From Eutreptiella sp. 'Long Island Sound 2002' (lineage: Eukaryota; Euglenozoa; Euglenophyceae; Eutreptiales; Eutreptiaceae), in contig OZ038382.1 of NCBI GenBank assembly GCA_964036045.1, positions 128,526,556-128,590,555 on the forward strand: a DNA stretch of 64,000 nucleotides, given 5' to 3'. The notes under the pieces were generated by a model. It was not told where the DNA came from. It saw nothing but the letters and a program-made list of their open reading frames with translations, and did no database searches. A program made the position numbers and the translations under genes. Positions 31,556-42,485 of this stretch are shown here, piece after piece. Each line of letters opens with the position of its first letter. Positions within the stretch are counted from its first letter, which is position 1.

Positions 31556-33837
31556 CCCCCCGCCAAGCCCTTGCCGCAGTCACTAGGCCGCCTGCAAGGG
31601 CTGACAGAAACCCAGGGGTATGCACAGGCAAATATTTACAGAAAAAACTTGCTGAAATGGACTGAGATAATGTACCATCTCCTACCCCCAGGACCTGAAG
31701 TCCTCAACTAAGGTCCCTCTACTTTCCTTCGGGTATCCTACACACTCTCCTGAGTGGGGGGGTCACTGCCACCTAAGAACCCAGCTGACTATGGGAAAAA
31801 ATACCTGAGAAAGCACTAAAAGTTTTCAAACAGAAAATCACCTAAGCAAAATCCTGCTCTAAACTCCTGGCCTAAACCTCAGGGGGGCAGTTTTACAAAA
31901 ATGGAATCCAAAACAGTTCCACTTGATTCTACTTACTGCCCATGCCATCTGGTCTAATAAAATTTTCTGCACCAAAAAAACCCTGCTCAGAAGTTTGAAA
32001 AAAAATTAGCAAACACACAGGCAGCACAAACAGGGCAAGCAGCACACAAAAAATCTGTGAGTCTGTTCCGAACTGACCCACTGTGCTGAAAACCCTTAAG
32101 CTAATGTACAGATTGCTGCTGTATTTGCTTCATTGACTTCAATTACTTCTGAGCTTCATGATGGTTCGTCAGTACTCCGGCTCTGCAATCCTGAAAGATA
32201 GCAGAGCACAAAAGCAGGAGTCCTGACACGTGGGGGGGGGGGGGGGGGGGGCTGGTGCAGAAACGACGAAAAACAGACCTGGCTCACTGGGCGTCGAAAA
32301 ACAGTTTGGTTCCTGAATTCTGAGTCATACTCTTGTGAGTGTACCTGAAAACAGAGCAGGAAGGAAAAAAAATGGATAAGGGTTGAGAAAATCAGCGGGT
32401 CAGGGCAAGCGAACTTGCATGGATACAATGCAGCAAACACATGCGCAAGTGTGCACACGTGCATACATTAGTAAACAAAATTCCTGAGCGTCCCCAGAAA
32501 AATATGCACGCAGCACTGTACACGGATCTGCAGCACATATAGTGCTGAGACCACTCCCCCCTCCAACTGTGGGGTGCTACCCGCAGGCAAAAACTGCACC
32601 CCAAAATTCTCTTGTGAAAAAAACAACAACAAAGCAGAATTTTCCCCTACACCCTGGCCTAGAGTGTAGGTGCCCACTGAGGCACGCATGCCCTCAGTGG
32701 GGGGCTGGAGTCACTGCAGGAGCTGTGGCTCTGCAACGAAACTCTGCAGTGGCAGAGTATATGAGTCCCAAACTGGAACAGTGGTTGGGGAGGGTACAAA
32801 AAAATAAGTTTACCCATAGAATAGATATGGGAGCAGAGCACCGGCAGATGCACAGGCGTGCTCTAGCTCTCTAACAGGAGCAAAGAGTTAAAACCAACCA
32901 AGAGCCACACTGTGACTCTAAAAAAATTCAGAAGTCTTTTGAAAAATAATCCTCTTGTCAGCAAAACACGCCAAAATTTGGTTGACATCTCACGAGCAAA
33001 ATGCTCAAAATCAGGCCAGCATAAAACTGGGCCTGAAGCCTCAGATTCAAAAGACTGAAGCAAGGCTGCACATCAGTGTGAGCCACTGAGCACAAGAACA
33101 GTGCTTTTTGAGTGCGGAAGGCGCTTGGTGTCAAACCCGTTTTTCTCATCTAGCTCATTTGAGCTAGGATCTACCATAAAAAACTGACGAAGACTGAAAA
33201 ATACTCAAAGACAAGCCGAACACACAAAGCGCCTTACTGCCCAAGCACAAGGCCCAGGGTAGGCGCGCGGTGCTCAGTGCTGTTCAGCCCTTCGATGATC
33301 CCACAACTGATTGAGGTATCGGATCTGACACTGACTGAAGTGAGAATGAGCTGAGTCGGAATCCAGGCTATACAGTGGGAGACTGCCACTGCGGTGGCTC
33401 TCCACTGTGCAAGCGCGCACGAACACACGCAGCACACACTGAAAACCTTTAGTCACCTTTGGAAGACGAGGTTGCCGTGGTGGAGTCACTGGTGGCGGCC
33501 AGTCTGTGCGCTGTTGCGCTCTCCCTGTCCCCTTGGCAGCCTGCGCGTTGGAGCAGGGGTGGGCGGCGCAAAACTCAAGAGGCTTGTTGAAGCTGTGCTC
33601 CTGGCCACACCCCTTTTGTAATGATGCTGTGCTCCTACTGAAGGAATGGGTTTCGCAAAGCTGTCCCTGGACCTGTGTTCGCTGAAGCGCGCGTTCAAGT
33701 GCTGGCGTTCAGTAGAGTGAGAGTTCGGCTGACAAGTTCGGGTGAAAAGACCAGTCACGTTGAATAAGAGCGCTCTGACGAGTTACGCTGAAGAGAGCGC
33801 ACGCCTGCAGCCACAAGTGAAGGAGATGAGCGCTGCA
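31556..33837 (-). other. LTR-element internal region, no pol recognised
   Basis: About 2.3 kb with short frames only. It includes a run of 20 G at 32232-32251 on the plus strand. No protease, RT, RNase H or integrase motif was seen on either strand. Confidence 0.6.
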
Positions 33838-34149
33838 CTAGAGGCAGCGCAACGAACGAGCTGAGCATGTCAAGCAGCAGGAATCGACCCACGTTTCTCT
33901 TTTGCGCAATTCCTCACCAGCTAAGCGTGCCCGCAGCGTTTCAAAACTTCCATAGCATTCAGTACGCCGTATATTTCGTAACTGATTTTCATTGAATCGC
34001 CGTAACGTCTCACATTCTCGACGCTGGAGTTCTTGTTGTACCAGAGGCTTCACACCTGGACTATTTGAACTCAGTTTTTGCAGACGGCGGACATTTAGCA
34101 GTATCAAATCAGAAACCAGGAAACCACTGTGTCCCGGCAGATCCGCCAT
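33838..34149 (-). CDS. Short gag-like ORF of the LTR element
   Basis: The first Met after the 5' LTR (minus 34149) opens a frame of about 103 codons: MADLPGHSGFLVSDLILL, then a charged helical stretch (QQELQRRECETLRRFNENQ, RNIRRTECYGSFETLRARL, GEELRKRETW). The position immediately downstream of the LTR and the basic, helical character suit a remnant of gag, but there is no diagnostic motif. Confidence 0.4.
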   Translation of the reverse strand: MADLPGHSGFLVSDLILLNVRRLQKLSSNSPGVKPLVQQELQRRECETLRRFNENQLRNIRRTECYGSFETLRARLAGEELRKRETWVDSCCLTCSARSLRCL

Positions 34150-34167
34150 CTCGAAGTTCGACAATTT

Positions 34168-34437
34168 TGATATACCCCATGGGGTACTGGACTGATCTCT
34201 TTTACGGCGAACAATTTGCAAAGCACAACACCTACTCAGTTGATCACTCTTTGAAATTGTCGAAATCCTTCATGATTAGTCCATACAGAGAACCCTGAAT
34301 TACAAAGAGAAATTTCAATATAAAACAGAACTTTTCTCAGCGTAAAATCTTTTATTTCTGCACGCGCGCGACGCATCCTAAGCTACAGGATCGCGATCTG
34401 GCTGCGGGCAGCCCCCTGCTGGGCATAACCCTTCACA
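34168..34437 (-). repeat. 5' LTR (minus orientation)
   Basis: Nearly the same as 31287-31555. Its inner end reads GGGGTATATCA instead of GGGGTATACA, one extra base. No clear primer-binding site complementary to a tRNA 3' end follows. Confidence 0.85.
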
Positions 34438-34442
34438 CGGAG
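34438..34442. repeat. Target-site duplication CGGAG, right copy
   Basis: Directly abuts the LTR end CTTCACA. It continues as CGGAGACGGCACC, rejoining the unit A-like sequence. Confidence 0.9.
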
Positions 34443-35454
34443 ACGGCACCAGAGGTGGTGGCGGACCACCTCCGGCGCGTCTGCTGCCAGTTCAACAATG
34501 CTTTTGGCCGGCAGAAAGGAACAATTTACCCCCTCAGCAAACTTATCTACCCAGCACATCCCGCCCCTCCGAGCCGGCTGAGGCCCCCTAAGGGCTGAAC
34601 ATCCTTCCCGGACACCCACCTAACCGCCCCCAGCGAAGCCGCCGCGACACAGATGGACTCCGTGGACCAACGCGCTGACGTAAGGTACCTGGAGACTTGC
34701 CGAAGAGAGGCGCATCCCTGGCACACCAACGGTCCGTCACCCCCACGGGGACAGGAGGGGGTACCTGCCCCCGACGGCCGCAAGGCCAATAAGGTCAGGG
34801 CAGGCCAAGGGGCCCGCCAACGTGCCTGTCAACAGGCCGCGGTACCCCAACTGGGACTTGGGCCAAGCGGCACCGCACCAACCCACTTCCAGGGCACCCA
34901 GCAACACCCTCCCCAACGCCCACCACCACCGCCGTACCGCGGCACCCCGGCCCTGCACCAATACCACCTGGTGCGCACCGCAGAGGAACCGCCGCCCTCA
35001 CAAATCCATGCCGCAGGAAGGCGGCCGTTCGCGCAGGGCCAGAGAACGTGGCACCACCAGCAGCACCAGCACGCCCCCGCCACCCACGACCCCGACCTCT
35101 CCGTGCCCCTATACCACAGCAAGCCCCACCAGCTTGATCATCACCGGGTTGCGCAGGCTTCCACACAGCGAACTGGACCACACCACACGATCACGTGTCC
35201 CACGGAAAGCCCTACCACCACCACGTGCCTATGCCAACGTCCCCACCGGTGCCATGGGACCACAGGCAACCGGCACACCCTCACCACCACCACCACAAGG
35301 CCCAGCACCATCTGCCGCCCCAAAAACACGGGCCCACGATCCTCTGGCCGCCATACGCCCAAACGGGCCCTCAAGGGTCCCTGCAGCCGCAATATCAACA
35401 CGGAGGCCATCACATGCCACCGCTTCGGACGCATGGGGTACCACTACACCATCA
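34438..35454 (+). pseudogene. Unit B ORF3 remainder and following frame
   Basis: After the LTR element the ORF3 sequence resumes (TAPEVVADHLRRVCCQFNNA, GTIYPLSKLIYPAHP) and stops at about 34600. A second frame from 34653 (LETCRREAHPWHTNGPSPP) matches the LEACLREAHCWHTCAPSAP frame of units A and C, so this small reading is conserved in all three copies. Confidence 0.5.
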
Positions 35455-35870
35455 TCCGCCCCCCCAGCCGCAGCCCCTGCCAGCGGGCACCGCCCACCAA
35501 CAGCCGCTAGATGCCGGTGAACCGCAGTCCCACCCAGAATGCCAGGCAGCCATCTCCCAACTTGACACCACTGCAAGCCAGGGGCCGCAAGACCCGCCCG
35601 AAGCAGACACACCTACAGATCACACAGCCTGGCGAGACCGCCCAACCTACACAACACGCACTCCCCCCCCTCAGCCGCAGCCCCTGCCTACGGGCACCGC
35701 CCACCAACAGCCGCCCGCCGCCGGCGAACCGCAGTGCCACACAGAATCCCAGGCAGCCATCCCCCCCATCAACACCACGGCCAGCCAGGGGCCGCATGAC
35801 CCGCCTGACGCACACACACACCACCCACAAGGCCAGGAGACACAGGCAGACGCCCAACCTACACAACATG
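35455..35870. repeat. About 207-bp tandem duplication within unit B
   Basis: Two consecutive copies begin CAGCCGCAGCCCCTGCC (about 35465 and 35672) and read PQPQPLPAGTAHQQPLDAG and PQPQPLPTGTAHQQPPAAG in the same frame, each followed by a QAAI..TTASQGP..DPP segment. The period is about 207 bp and the two units have diverged. Confidence 0.75.
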
Positions 35871-36132
35871 CACCCCCACATGCCCCCCCCGCCCCCCCCC
35901 TCCAAGTCCCGAGCACCAACTCACCACACGGAGGCAACCACCGGCCCCCACCGTCCCCGCCCGGCGCCGAAGCACCCGTCCGCGAACTCAGCCTCCCTCA
36001 ACGACCAGGGAACACCCCATCACCAGAGCCCGCACAGAGCTGCGGCGACCCCTCCCTCCCCAACGCACACACCACCGCCCTTACCAAACGCTGCACCACC
36101 AGCTGCGGCATCGGCAGCACCTCTCGCCACCT
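35871..36132 (+). other. Unit B Pro-rich stretch
   Basis: Low-complexity Pro/His/Ser-coding DNA continuing the His/Pro-rich frame that begins at 35195. No domain. Confidence 0.4.
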
Positions 36133-37150
36133 TTGTCCTCCACGACCCCCCCCACGCTACAGCACCACATGCAGGCTCTGGACGGGCACCAGGAGGTGCT
36201 GCTACTCCGCACCTCAGGCACCGCCCCCGCCATCCGGGCAGCCACCCTCGTCCAGGCAGCCGCCCTGGGCCAAGGCGTCGGAGACTTCCTCTTCGCCGCC
36301 TTCCTGCACGTCGTTCGACACAAGCGCCTGCCGCTCGCCAGCCCCAACGGCGAACGCCAACCACCACAGGACACTGCGTCTGGGTGCCCCCCGTCAAATT
36401 CGGGCGGCACCATGTCAGAGACCCCGAGCCGGAGCTGGTGACCTCCACGGGCCGCACCCGCTACCGCGAGCCGGACATGACCCACTCCCCGCCCAGCACC
36501 ACCTCTGCCCACACCCTGGCATGGAAAATGAGGACGTGGGTTGACCGTGTGGCCTCGCTGAGCAACTTCGTCCACTTCGACATCCCCATCCCCACCAAAA
36601 GGCAGCCGGCCCCCTCAACGCACACGACGCTCATGTACAACCGCCACTACACCCGCTCCACCACCAGCTGCGGCGCCCCAACCAACCCCCGGGGGGTCCA
36701 CGGCACCGACACCCTCCTCCCTGCCGACTACACCCCTCCCCGGCCAGCCCCGGCCCTGACACGTACACCAGGGTGAATGAGCCTGACGTCTTCCACATTC
36801 GGTGCACGTGGGGGCACAGGTCCCTGGAGACGCTGCTCTGCATCCGCAGCGGCAACCAGGGCATGGGCAGGGCAATGTACTGCCTTGCCAAATGGACCCA
36901 ACCGTCCTGGCAAATCCCCGCCCACAGGTGGACGTGGAAGGTCACCCTCCGCCCGAAGTAGAGGGAGGCTCCCCTGAATGGCACGGGAGCGACCCCCCCC
37001 CGCTGCCTCACCACCATGCTGCTCTGGTCATGGTGGCGGCCCGCCTCATGACCCTGCTCTGGCCAGGCCTGGACACCCCCACCCAACACTCCCCGCACCT
37101 CACGGAGGAGGACATGCCCGGCATCTAGGGAGCCTTCTTCTGAACCCACC
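36133..37150 (+). pseudogene. Unit B ORF4 (unknown protein), frameshifted
   Basis: Diverged counterpart of unit A ORF4 in several frames: TSGTAPAIRAATLVQAAALG, TWVDRVASLSNFVHFDIPIP, TTLMYNRHYTRSTTSC, then DTYTRVNEPDVFHIRCTWG, HRSLETLLCIRSGNQGMGRA, MYCLAKWTQPSWQIPAHRW. TAG at about 36958 ends the last frame early relative to units A and C. The similarity to unit A is stronger in protein than in DNA, which supports ORF4 as a true gene. Confidence 0.55.
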
Positions 37151-38271
37151 ACTGCCTCCAGCAGTCAGACCCGCACATCATGGAGCAAATGTCGACCCCC
37201 CCCGGGTAGCCCACCAACCCACGCATCCAAGACAACTCCACGACACCACCACGCGCCATACATGACACAGCCCACACCACCGGTACCTGCACGCACACAG
37301 GACACCAGGTAAAGCGCGCGCAGACACCCGATGCCTGAACCCGCACCCCCACCCAACTTGCCCACAGGACCCAGCAGCCAGCACGCGCGTCCCCCATGTC
37401 CGTCTCATCCGCCTCCGCATCCTCCCCATCCAGCCCCTCAACCTCCCCCACCTTTTCGCTGCCAGTGACATCCTTAACAATGTCAAGCGTAGCGTCAACC
37501 TTGTCGCCCAAAACCAAAGTCTTCAACAAAGACAGAAGGTGGCAAAGGGTGAGCTGCACAAATTAAATTTCAGGGTGGCGGAAGTGTGACAAAGTACAGA
37601 CTAGGTGCTTGTTGACACCTATAAAATGAACACGCAACTTCAGAACCTGAAACGCGACGCAAGAATTTTGTAGCCCAAATAGGCAAGTAAGACCCGCCGT
37701 AGGCACCGTAACCAATAGGCAAACACAACGCCATGCCCCTCATAGTTCGTAGAGCCCTATACGTGGAGAAAAACGCGTCGCGAGCAGCGCGTAAAATTCG
37801 AAAGCTTTTTCTAACCCGCCGCGTCCCTTTACCCTGCTTCCTTACATGTTGTGTCCTTCTCCATGCACCTACCTCCCCTCCCTCGTGCCCCCGCCTTGCC
37901 CTCTTTGTCAGTTTAGGCGGCTGGCGCTCGGGGAAAAGCGGTCAACCCCTTGCAAGCAAGACCAGCAACGACAGCCCGACTTGCCCATCAACGACGACTG
38001 CAGACAGTAAGAAAAAGTGTATTTCTCTGCCAAAAGGTTAGCTCCAGTTGTTATAAAGAGGCCTAAAGGCATAACGCATTTTTCTCTTAGTATTGGCCTA
38101 TCCAAAAAGGGGTGACAAGACACTTTGACCTATAAAACCAAGCATTCATCTATGAATGTTGTGTGGACCCCTGATCCCCCAACTGATTGGACTCATACAC
38201 CATTTTCTGGACTGACTGAGGCGCTGACATTGTTCTAGAGCCTATTCATTTTTCTATGTTTCCTCATGAAT
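37151..38271. other. End of unit B and spacer
   Basis: C-rich sequence fades between about 37385 and 37560. From there to 38271 the DNA is of ordinary composition with short open frames and no recognised gene. Confidence 0.5.
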
Positions 38272-38354
38272 GCTTAGCTATCCTAGTGGTCTGCACCCTA
38301 GGGAGCTGTGGCACCTCTTTTTGAGAGGTCCTGGGTTCAACTCCCAGTCAGCCT
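38272..38354 (+). repeat. tRNA-like sequence, probable SINE head
   Basis: An A-box-like TATCCTAGTGG (38279-38289) and a B box GGTTCAACTCC (38334-38344) have tRNA spacing. D-like (CCTAG/CTAGG), anticodon-like (ACCTC-TTTTTGA-GAGGT) and T-arm (CTGGG-TTCAACT-CCCAG) stems can be drawn. The acceptor ends do not pair, there are extra bases between the D and anticodon arms, and only one base separates the anticodon and T stems. It is not a working tRNA; a tRNA-derived SINE head or tRNA pseudogene is likelier. No second copy is in the window. Confidence 0.4.
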
Positions 38355-38867
38355 ACCTAAGTAGGAAGCTCCCATGTGACATGGCAGTGACGTCAGCGCC
38401 ACAAGCCATGCCACCGCAGCAGCTATGGGACCCAAAAAAAGCGTGCACATTTCTAGATGGCACTATAAAAGAGAGGATGCCCATGCGGGCAGTCCTTCCA
38501 TGTTTGTAGGATATATTCGGACTATCTTTTCATAAATCTGTAGTTATTGTGAGTTTCCTTTGTTGCTACATCATCTCCTGTGACTGCAGCCCCTCATGTT
38601 GTGGATTGGATCCTGTGGTCCTTTGCCTTGCAACTGTGGGTACTTATCTGAGTTGATTTCATCAAAACTTATTTGTTTGGAAAACCTGAACTACATCAAG
38701 AAGCAGCAGGAACGAGCAGGGTCATCAAAAAAACAATATCATCAAAGCATTCAACAGTGAAAGCCTGTTCTAACCTTCTGGTAGCAGAGATTTTCAGTCT
38801 TTGCGTACTTGAAACCCCTTGCAGTACGACCAGTACGTTGAGACTGACTCCAATGAAGGGCGGAGAA
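38355..38867. other. Spacer, nothing recognised
   Basis: Ordinary-composition DNA following the tRNA-like sequence. It could contain the body of a SINE, but without another copy its end cannot be set. Confidence 0.4.
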
Positions 38868-39996
38868 ATACAATATCGACACCAAGGACACTGCCGAGAC
38901 AACAGCCCCCTCAGTGGCACCAGCCAAGCCAGCGCCAGCGCCCAAACCTGCTGGTGAACCGGAACTTGAGGAGCCTGGACCTTCAGTGCCCTTAAGTGGG
39001 CTGCGGGATGATTCCCTGGAGGGCTTGAGAGCTGCCTTCAGTGGTCTATCCGGTTGAGGACCTGAAGGCAAAGAGAAGGACAAGGAGAAGCAAGCAGTGG
39101 ACATGGGTGCCGAAGAGGTATACCCTGGAGATGGATACGGACCATCCGACGAGGTGCCCTTCGAGGACACACCTGTTGCAAGCGCGCCGAGCGCCTCTGA
39201 TTTCCCTGCAGTACCCTGTCCAACAACCACTACAGTCCCAGCTACACATCCAGCTACATCCTCACCCACAACCACCCCACCTATGGCTGAGGGTCTAGGC
39301 TTTACTGGAATGCCTTACCTCACCTATGGTGTGACTCCAGCCGCGACTGTGCCACCTATGGCAACTGCAGTCAGCGAACCAATGGCATCCAGCTCCACCC
39401 ACACCGGTGTTCCTGAGCCTATGCCGCGCCGCTATGAAGATGGCTATCACAGACCCGCGGCGGGCGTGTACATGACTGGGATACCTGGCTATGCGGCACC
39501 CGAACCTGGCTATACTATGCCAGCACCTGGTTTCACTTCTCTGAGTGGCCTACGTGGCCCTGAGTCTCTTGTTGAAAGGAGTAGAGGATCTGGAAGATCC
39601 TCAAACAGGTACCTGACGCGGTCGGAGACACGAGGGGCTCTCCGAGGAGCCACCTCTGAAATTGTTGGTCATCTAACTCAGGAAATTCGGGCTAAACTGG
39701 AGCCCCTGATTCCTCCAGAAGCGTCAGCTACACCCCATCGAGTACAAGCCAATCATTTGGTGGCGGGGCTGACGAACACCCTGAGAAGCTTGAGGAGCCG
39801 ACCGATGCCAACCCCCGCTGTGATCCCAAGAAGCCCTTTCATACCAAGAACGGTCCAGCCCCCCTACAGCCACGTGGAAAACTCCACGCGAGCCGAGCTG
39901 GACCGGTTGGGGCTGACAGCCCTAAGCCCAATGGTTGGTGTGGAGCCCATCAAGCAGCACTGGTGGACGCCTTATCCTGCCCGCTTCAAGCAGTAA
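38868..39996 (+). pseudogene. Low-complexity gag-like ORF with in-frame TGA, fused to DIRS sequence
   Basis: One frame runs from about 38868 (APAKPAPAPKPAGEPELEEP) through a TGA near 39054 to the stop at 39994-39996. After the TGA it reads KEKDKEKQAVDMGAEE, a Pro/Ala/Thr-rich stretch, GYAAPEPGYTMPAPGF repeats, then a charged region: SNRYLTRSETRGALRG, HLTQEIRAKLEPLIPPE, RSLRSRPMPTP. From about 39944 the DNA is DIRS copy 2, so the last 17 codons (IKQHWWTPYPARFK) are DIRS in a non-native frame. A disordered start followed by a basic helical part is seen in gag-like proteins, but a host gene is possible. Confidence 0.4.
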
Positions 39997-40285
39997 CCAC
40001 TTGCTTTGCACACCCGCCATGGACAATCATCGGCCAATGCCTGCATCGCGTGCGCGCACCCCCAGCATGCAGAGTCTAACACTAGTACCCATCTGGGCTT
40101 CCGAACTATGGTGGCCCCTGTTAATGTCCTTGCAAGTACGGGGAACACACATCATTCGAATTCGCCCAAGGTGGGGCCTTTATCGGAACTGTCTAGGTCA
40201 TTGCATGAAAGAACCCAATTGGCACCTGATTTGCATTCTGTTATCCGGAGCCGCTTACAAGCCAGGAGCTTCACGGAAGTTCTAA
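39944..40285 (+). pseudogene. DIRS copy 2, RNase H tail
   Basis: In the frame ending at 40285 the tail reads MDNHRPMPASRARTPSMQ, then LVPIWASELWWPLLMSLQ and YRNCLGHCMKEPNWHLICI. TGG at 40094-40096 keeps the Trp that is TAG (8702-8704) in copy 1. The segment is cut on the left by the duplication breakpoint. Confidence 0.7.
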
Positions 40286-41418
40286 TATGTGAACATCTAA
40301 AGCAGCTAGGTTCTCTTGCCCGTTATCAAAACGCTTTTGCATTTCTGTTTGCTATGGCGCTGAGAGATAGTCTCACTATCGATTCGCCATTGGATGCCTT
40401 TGTTGGGCTTTTGTTGGAGTTGCACTCACACTCCCCATCACAAGCGTGTAACGCATACTCAGCGCTCTTATTGAATCCAGGCTTCGCAGATGTCAAATTT
40501 CATCCGCTCCTCAAGCATGCCCGTAAGTCATGGAATAAGCATTCCCCGAAGTGCGCCCCTTTCTGGATCCTAACCCTGTTTTCGTGGCATTGGTGAACAC
40601 ACGGTGTGATATGTCAATTATACAGCAAGCATGCCTCAAACTAATTTTGCTCTGGCGGTTTTTAGGGCCTTTTCGGTGAATTGACCTTGCTCGAATAGTC
40701 CGTTCCATTGCCAGCATTGGCGAGCGCCATTTGATTGTAGTCCGAAGCAAAAACAAACACAACGGTCTTGTCATTGAAATTGCAAGTTTGGTCACCTTAT
40801 CACGTATTGTGTCAATATGTTGCACTCACGTCCAAGATGGTGCCCCTTGGTGGGCCACTGTTGGTGACGCTGCATCGCCCTTGGTCCGGCCTTACTTGCA
40901 ATTCCATTGCCAGCCTCACACGCTCTGAGTTAACAAAGTTTGGTGTCGACATGTCCGTCTTTGGCCCGCATTCCATGCGTGGCGCTTTTATTGAGCATTT
41001 TCGCCATCTCAATCTTCCGAGTGAAGTGGTAGCTTGTTTAGGACAGTGGGAAAACTTGGAGGCCTTCTCTGAGCATTACCTGCGAGTTGGAGCTTCGGGT
41101 GAGGCCAAACAATCGCTTGATGCCTTTTTTGAGAACATGCAAACCAATGAAGTGCACAGCTCCTCACTTGGGCAAGGTTGCTCGAGTGAAGTGCCGCACA
41201 CCAGCCAGGATTGTGTTTTGCAGGTGACTAGGGGAGGAAGTGGCACGGAACCAGAGCACCAAAGCGCAAGTGAGCCCACCCAGCCGGGTCCACATAATCG
41301 AAAACGCAAGCGCTCAATTTTGGCTACATCCATTCCATCTAAGCTACAACGAGTAGAACACACATCGTCCCGATGGTGCAAGGTAACACGCTTTGTGGTG
41401 CATGAGCATGAGCATGAG
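40218..41418 (+). pseudogene. DIRS copy 2 tyrosine recombinase, interrupted by the tandem LTR element
   Basis: Core-binding part: EHLKQLGSLARYQNAFAF, SPLDAFVGLLLELHSHSP, ending at a TGA near 40596. After a frame change the catalytic part reads VFGPHSMRGAFIEHF, LGQWENLEAFSEHYLRVG, then the tail with NRKRKRS and the HEHE codons. At the junction following LIVVRSKNKHNG this copy lacks the insertion of copy 1 but is also out of frame with the catalytic part. The LTR element sits inside the CATGAG repeat coding for His-Glu; the tail resumes at 46211. Confidence 0.8.
41415..41418. repeat. Target-site duplication TGAG, left copy
   Basis: Copy 1 of the DIRS element has the uninterrupted CATGAG x3 then CATGAC. 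Here TGAG appears on both sides of the insertion (41415-41418 and 46211-46214), fixing a 4-bp duplication. Confidence 0.85.
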
Positions 41419-42358
41419 TGAAGCGGTATGGGGTGCTTCACCCATACCCGCTGCCGAGCCTGTGGCGCTCTTCGCCAGGCCAGATCAGGAATTTTCCTGT
41501 CGATGCTACGGCATCCTGATTTCTGTGGGATTTCTGTAAAATACCCCAGAAATCGTCATTTTACGTCTTTTCTGGACTGGCGACGACAGTCGTCGCCTGC
41601 GCGACGCAGCTCCAGATCGAGAATTTAACTCTCGATTTCTAAAGATTTTAGGCAATTTTATTATTGTTTTATCGTTTTTAGAACTAAAAGATTATAGCGT
41701 GACCTTTTTCGCGGCGTTCCGCGAAGGTCCATTTTTGCGAAAAGTGGCGCGTTCACGCATTTTTCAAAAAATGCCGAGGCGATTCCAGGAATCGCCCAGA
41801 CGCCTATGGCGTAGCCCAACAGTGGGCCTTTTCATATGTAGGTTGAATTGCCACAGAAACGCGTCGTGTCGGCTACGCGACGCGTTGGGGGGAGACGCGC
41901 AAAATGAGTGTTTTTGACTCAAAAATCACTTTATTTTGTTGTTTTTCGCCCAGAAACCACTGGTTGGCCCAGTTTGGGCAGGATCTCAGTGGAGATCCTG
42001 ATCGCGACGCCTCGTAGCCGTCAGATTTTCTGATGGCGGCGACGCCGTTGCCTCCATTTCGTCTTCTTTTTTATGCTATTTTATAGTATAGAATTGTTAC
42101 TCATACATTGTACATGTCAACGCATTTATTATGTTACATATACCATCTCTTTGTCCATAGACGCCAGATTGTGTCCGCGGACGCTCCCCGTGGGGTGAGC
42201 AAGGATTCCAAGACCATTTACGCAACTCCAATGGAATCGAAGTTTGGAATAGACTTCATGTAGTACTTGGAGAGGTTGGGGTGATGGGTTGAAGGATTTT
42301 CCATTTTCCCCCATTTTTCTGTGGACGCACGGACATCACCCCCGCCGAAAATGCTTCA
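41419..42358 (+). repeat. LTR 1, packed with perfect hairpins
   Basis: 940 bp. At least ten short hairpins follow one another, e.g. 41423-41451 (13-bp arms), 41529-41554, 41579-41597 (8-bp arms, 3-nt loop), 41616-41636 (7 bp), 41778-41796 (9-bp arms, 1-nt loop), 41859-41885 (8 bp), 41980-41999 (8 bp). An AT-rich part with TATGCTATTTTATAGTATA (about 42073-42091) may hold a promoter or polyadenylation site. Confidence 0.85.
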
Positions 42359-42485
42359 AAATGGTCTTGCCGCTGTCCGCGTGGTTCACTGGCGGACCGG
42401 TCGATGAGCTCCCACAACGTCGAGTGGTATCCTGCTGCCTGGTCTTCGACAACTCCCGCAGCGCAACAGACTGCAGCCTAAGGTA

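Larger units (their letters stand above)
31287..34437 (-). mobile_element. 3151-bp LTR retroelement, non-autonomous, minus orientation
   Basis: Two direct repeats of about 269 bp bound 2.6 kb of DNA without any recognisable pol. The element is flanked by the 5-bp duplication CGGAG. Its outer ends are TGTATACC...CTTCACA on the plus strand (TGT...ACA). Orientation is minus: reading minus, the purine tract GGCGGGGGG (31556-31564) lies directly before the LTR at 31287-31555, and an ATG follows shortly after the LTR at 34168-34437. The two LTRs differ at about ten positions by eye (roughly 4%), so the insertion is not recent. Lack of pol suggests mobilisation by a partner element. Confidence 0.85.
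28946..37440 (+). mobile_element. Unit B: diverged, 5'-truncated relative of unit A, split by an LTR element
   Basis: From GTGGCTCTCCCCCTGGTTTC (28948) the sequence parallels unit A from about 16546, inside the RNase H region. It continues through the Cys/His finger, ORF3, the His/Pro-rich part and ORF4, and fades near 37440 (unit A about 21640). Divergence is much greater than between A and C but reading frames are largely kept, which makes it the best guide to the true proteins. An abrupt start inside pol is what 5' truncation during target-primed reverse transcription gives. The 3' end does not coincide with that of unit A. A 3151-bp LTR element interrupts it at 31287-34437. Confidence 0.75.

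Noticed and set aside
38272-38354. A functional tRNA-Lys(TTT)
   Set aside because: The acceptor stem does not pair, there are extra bases between the D and anticodon arms, and the variable loop has a single base.
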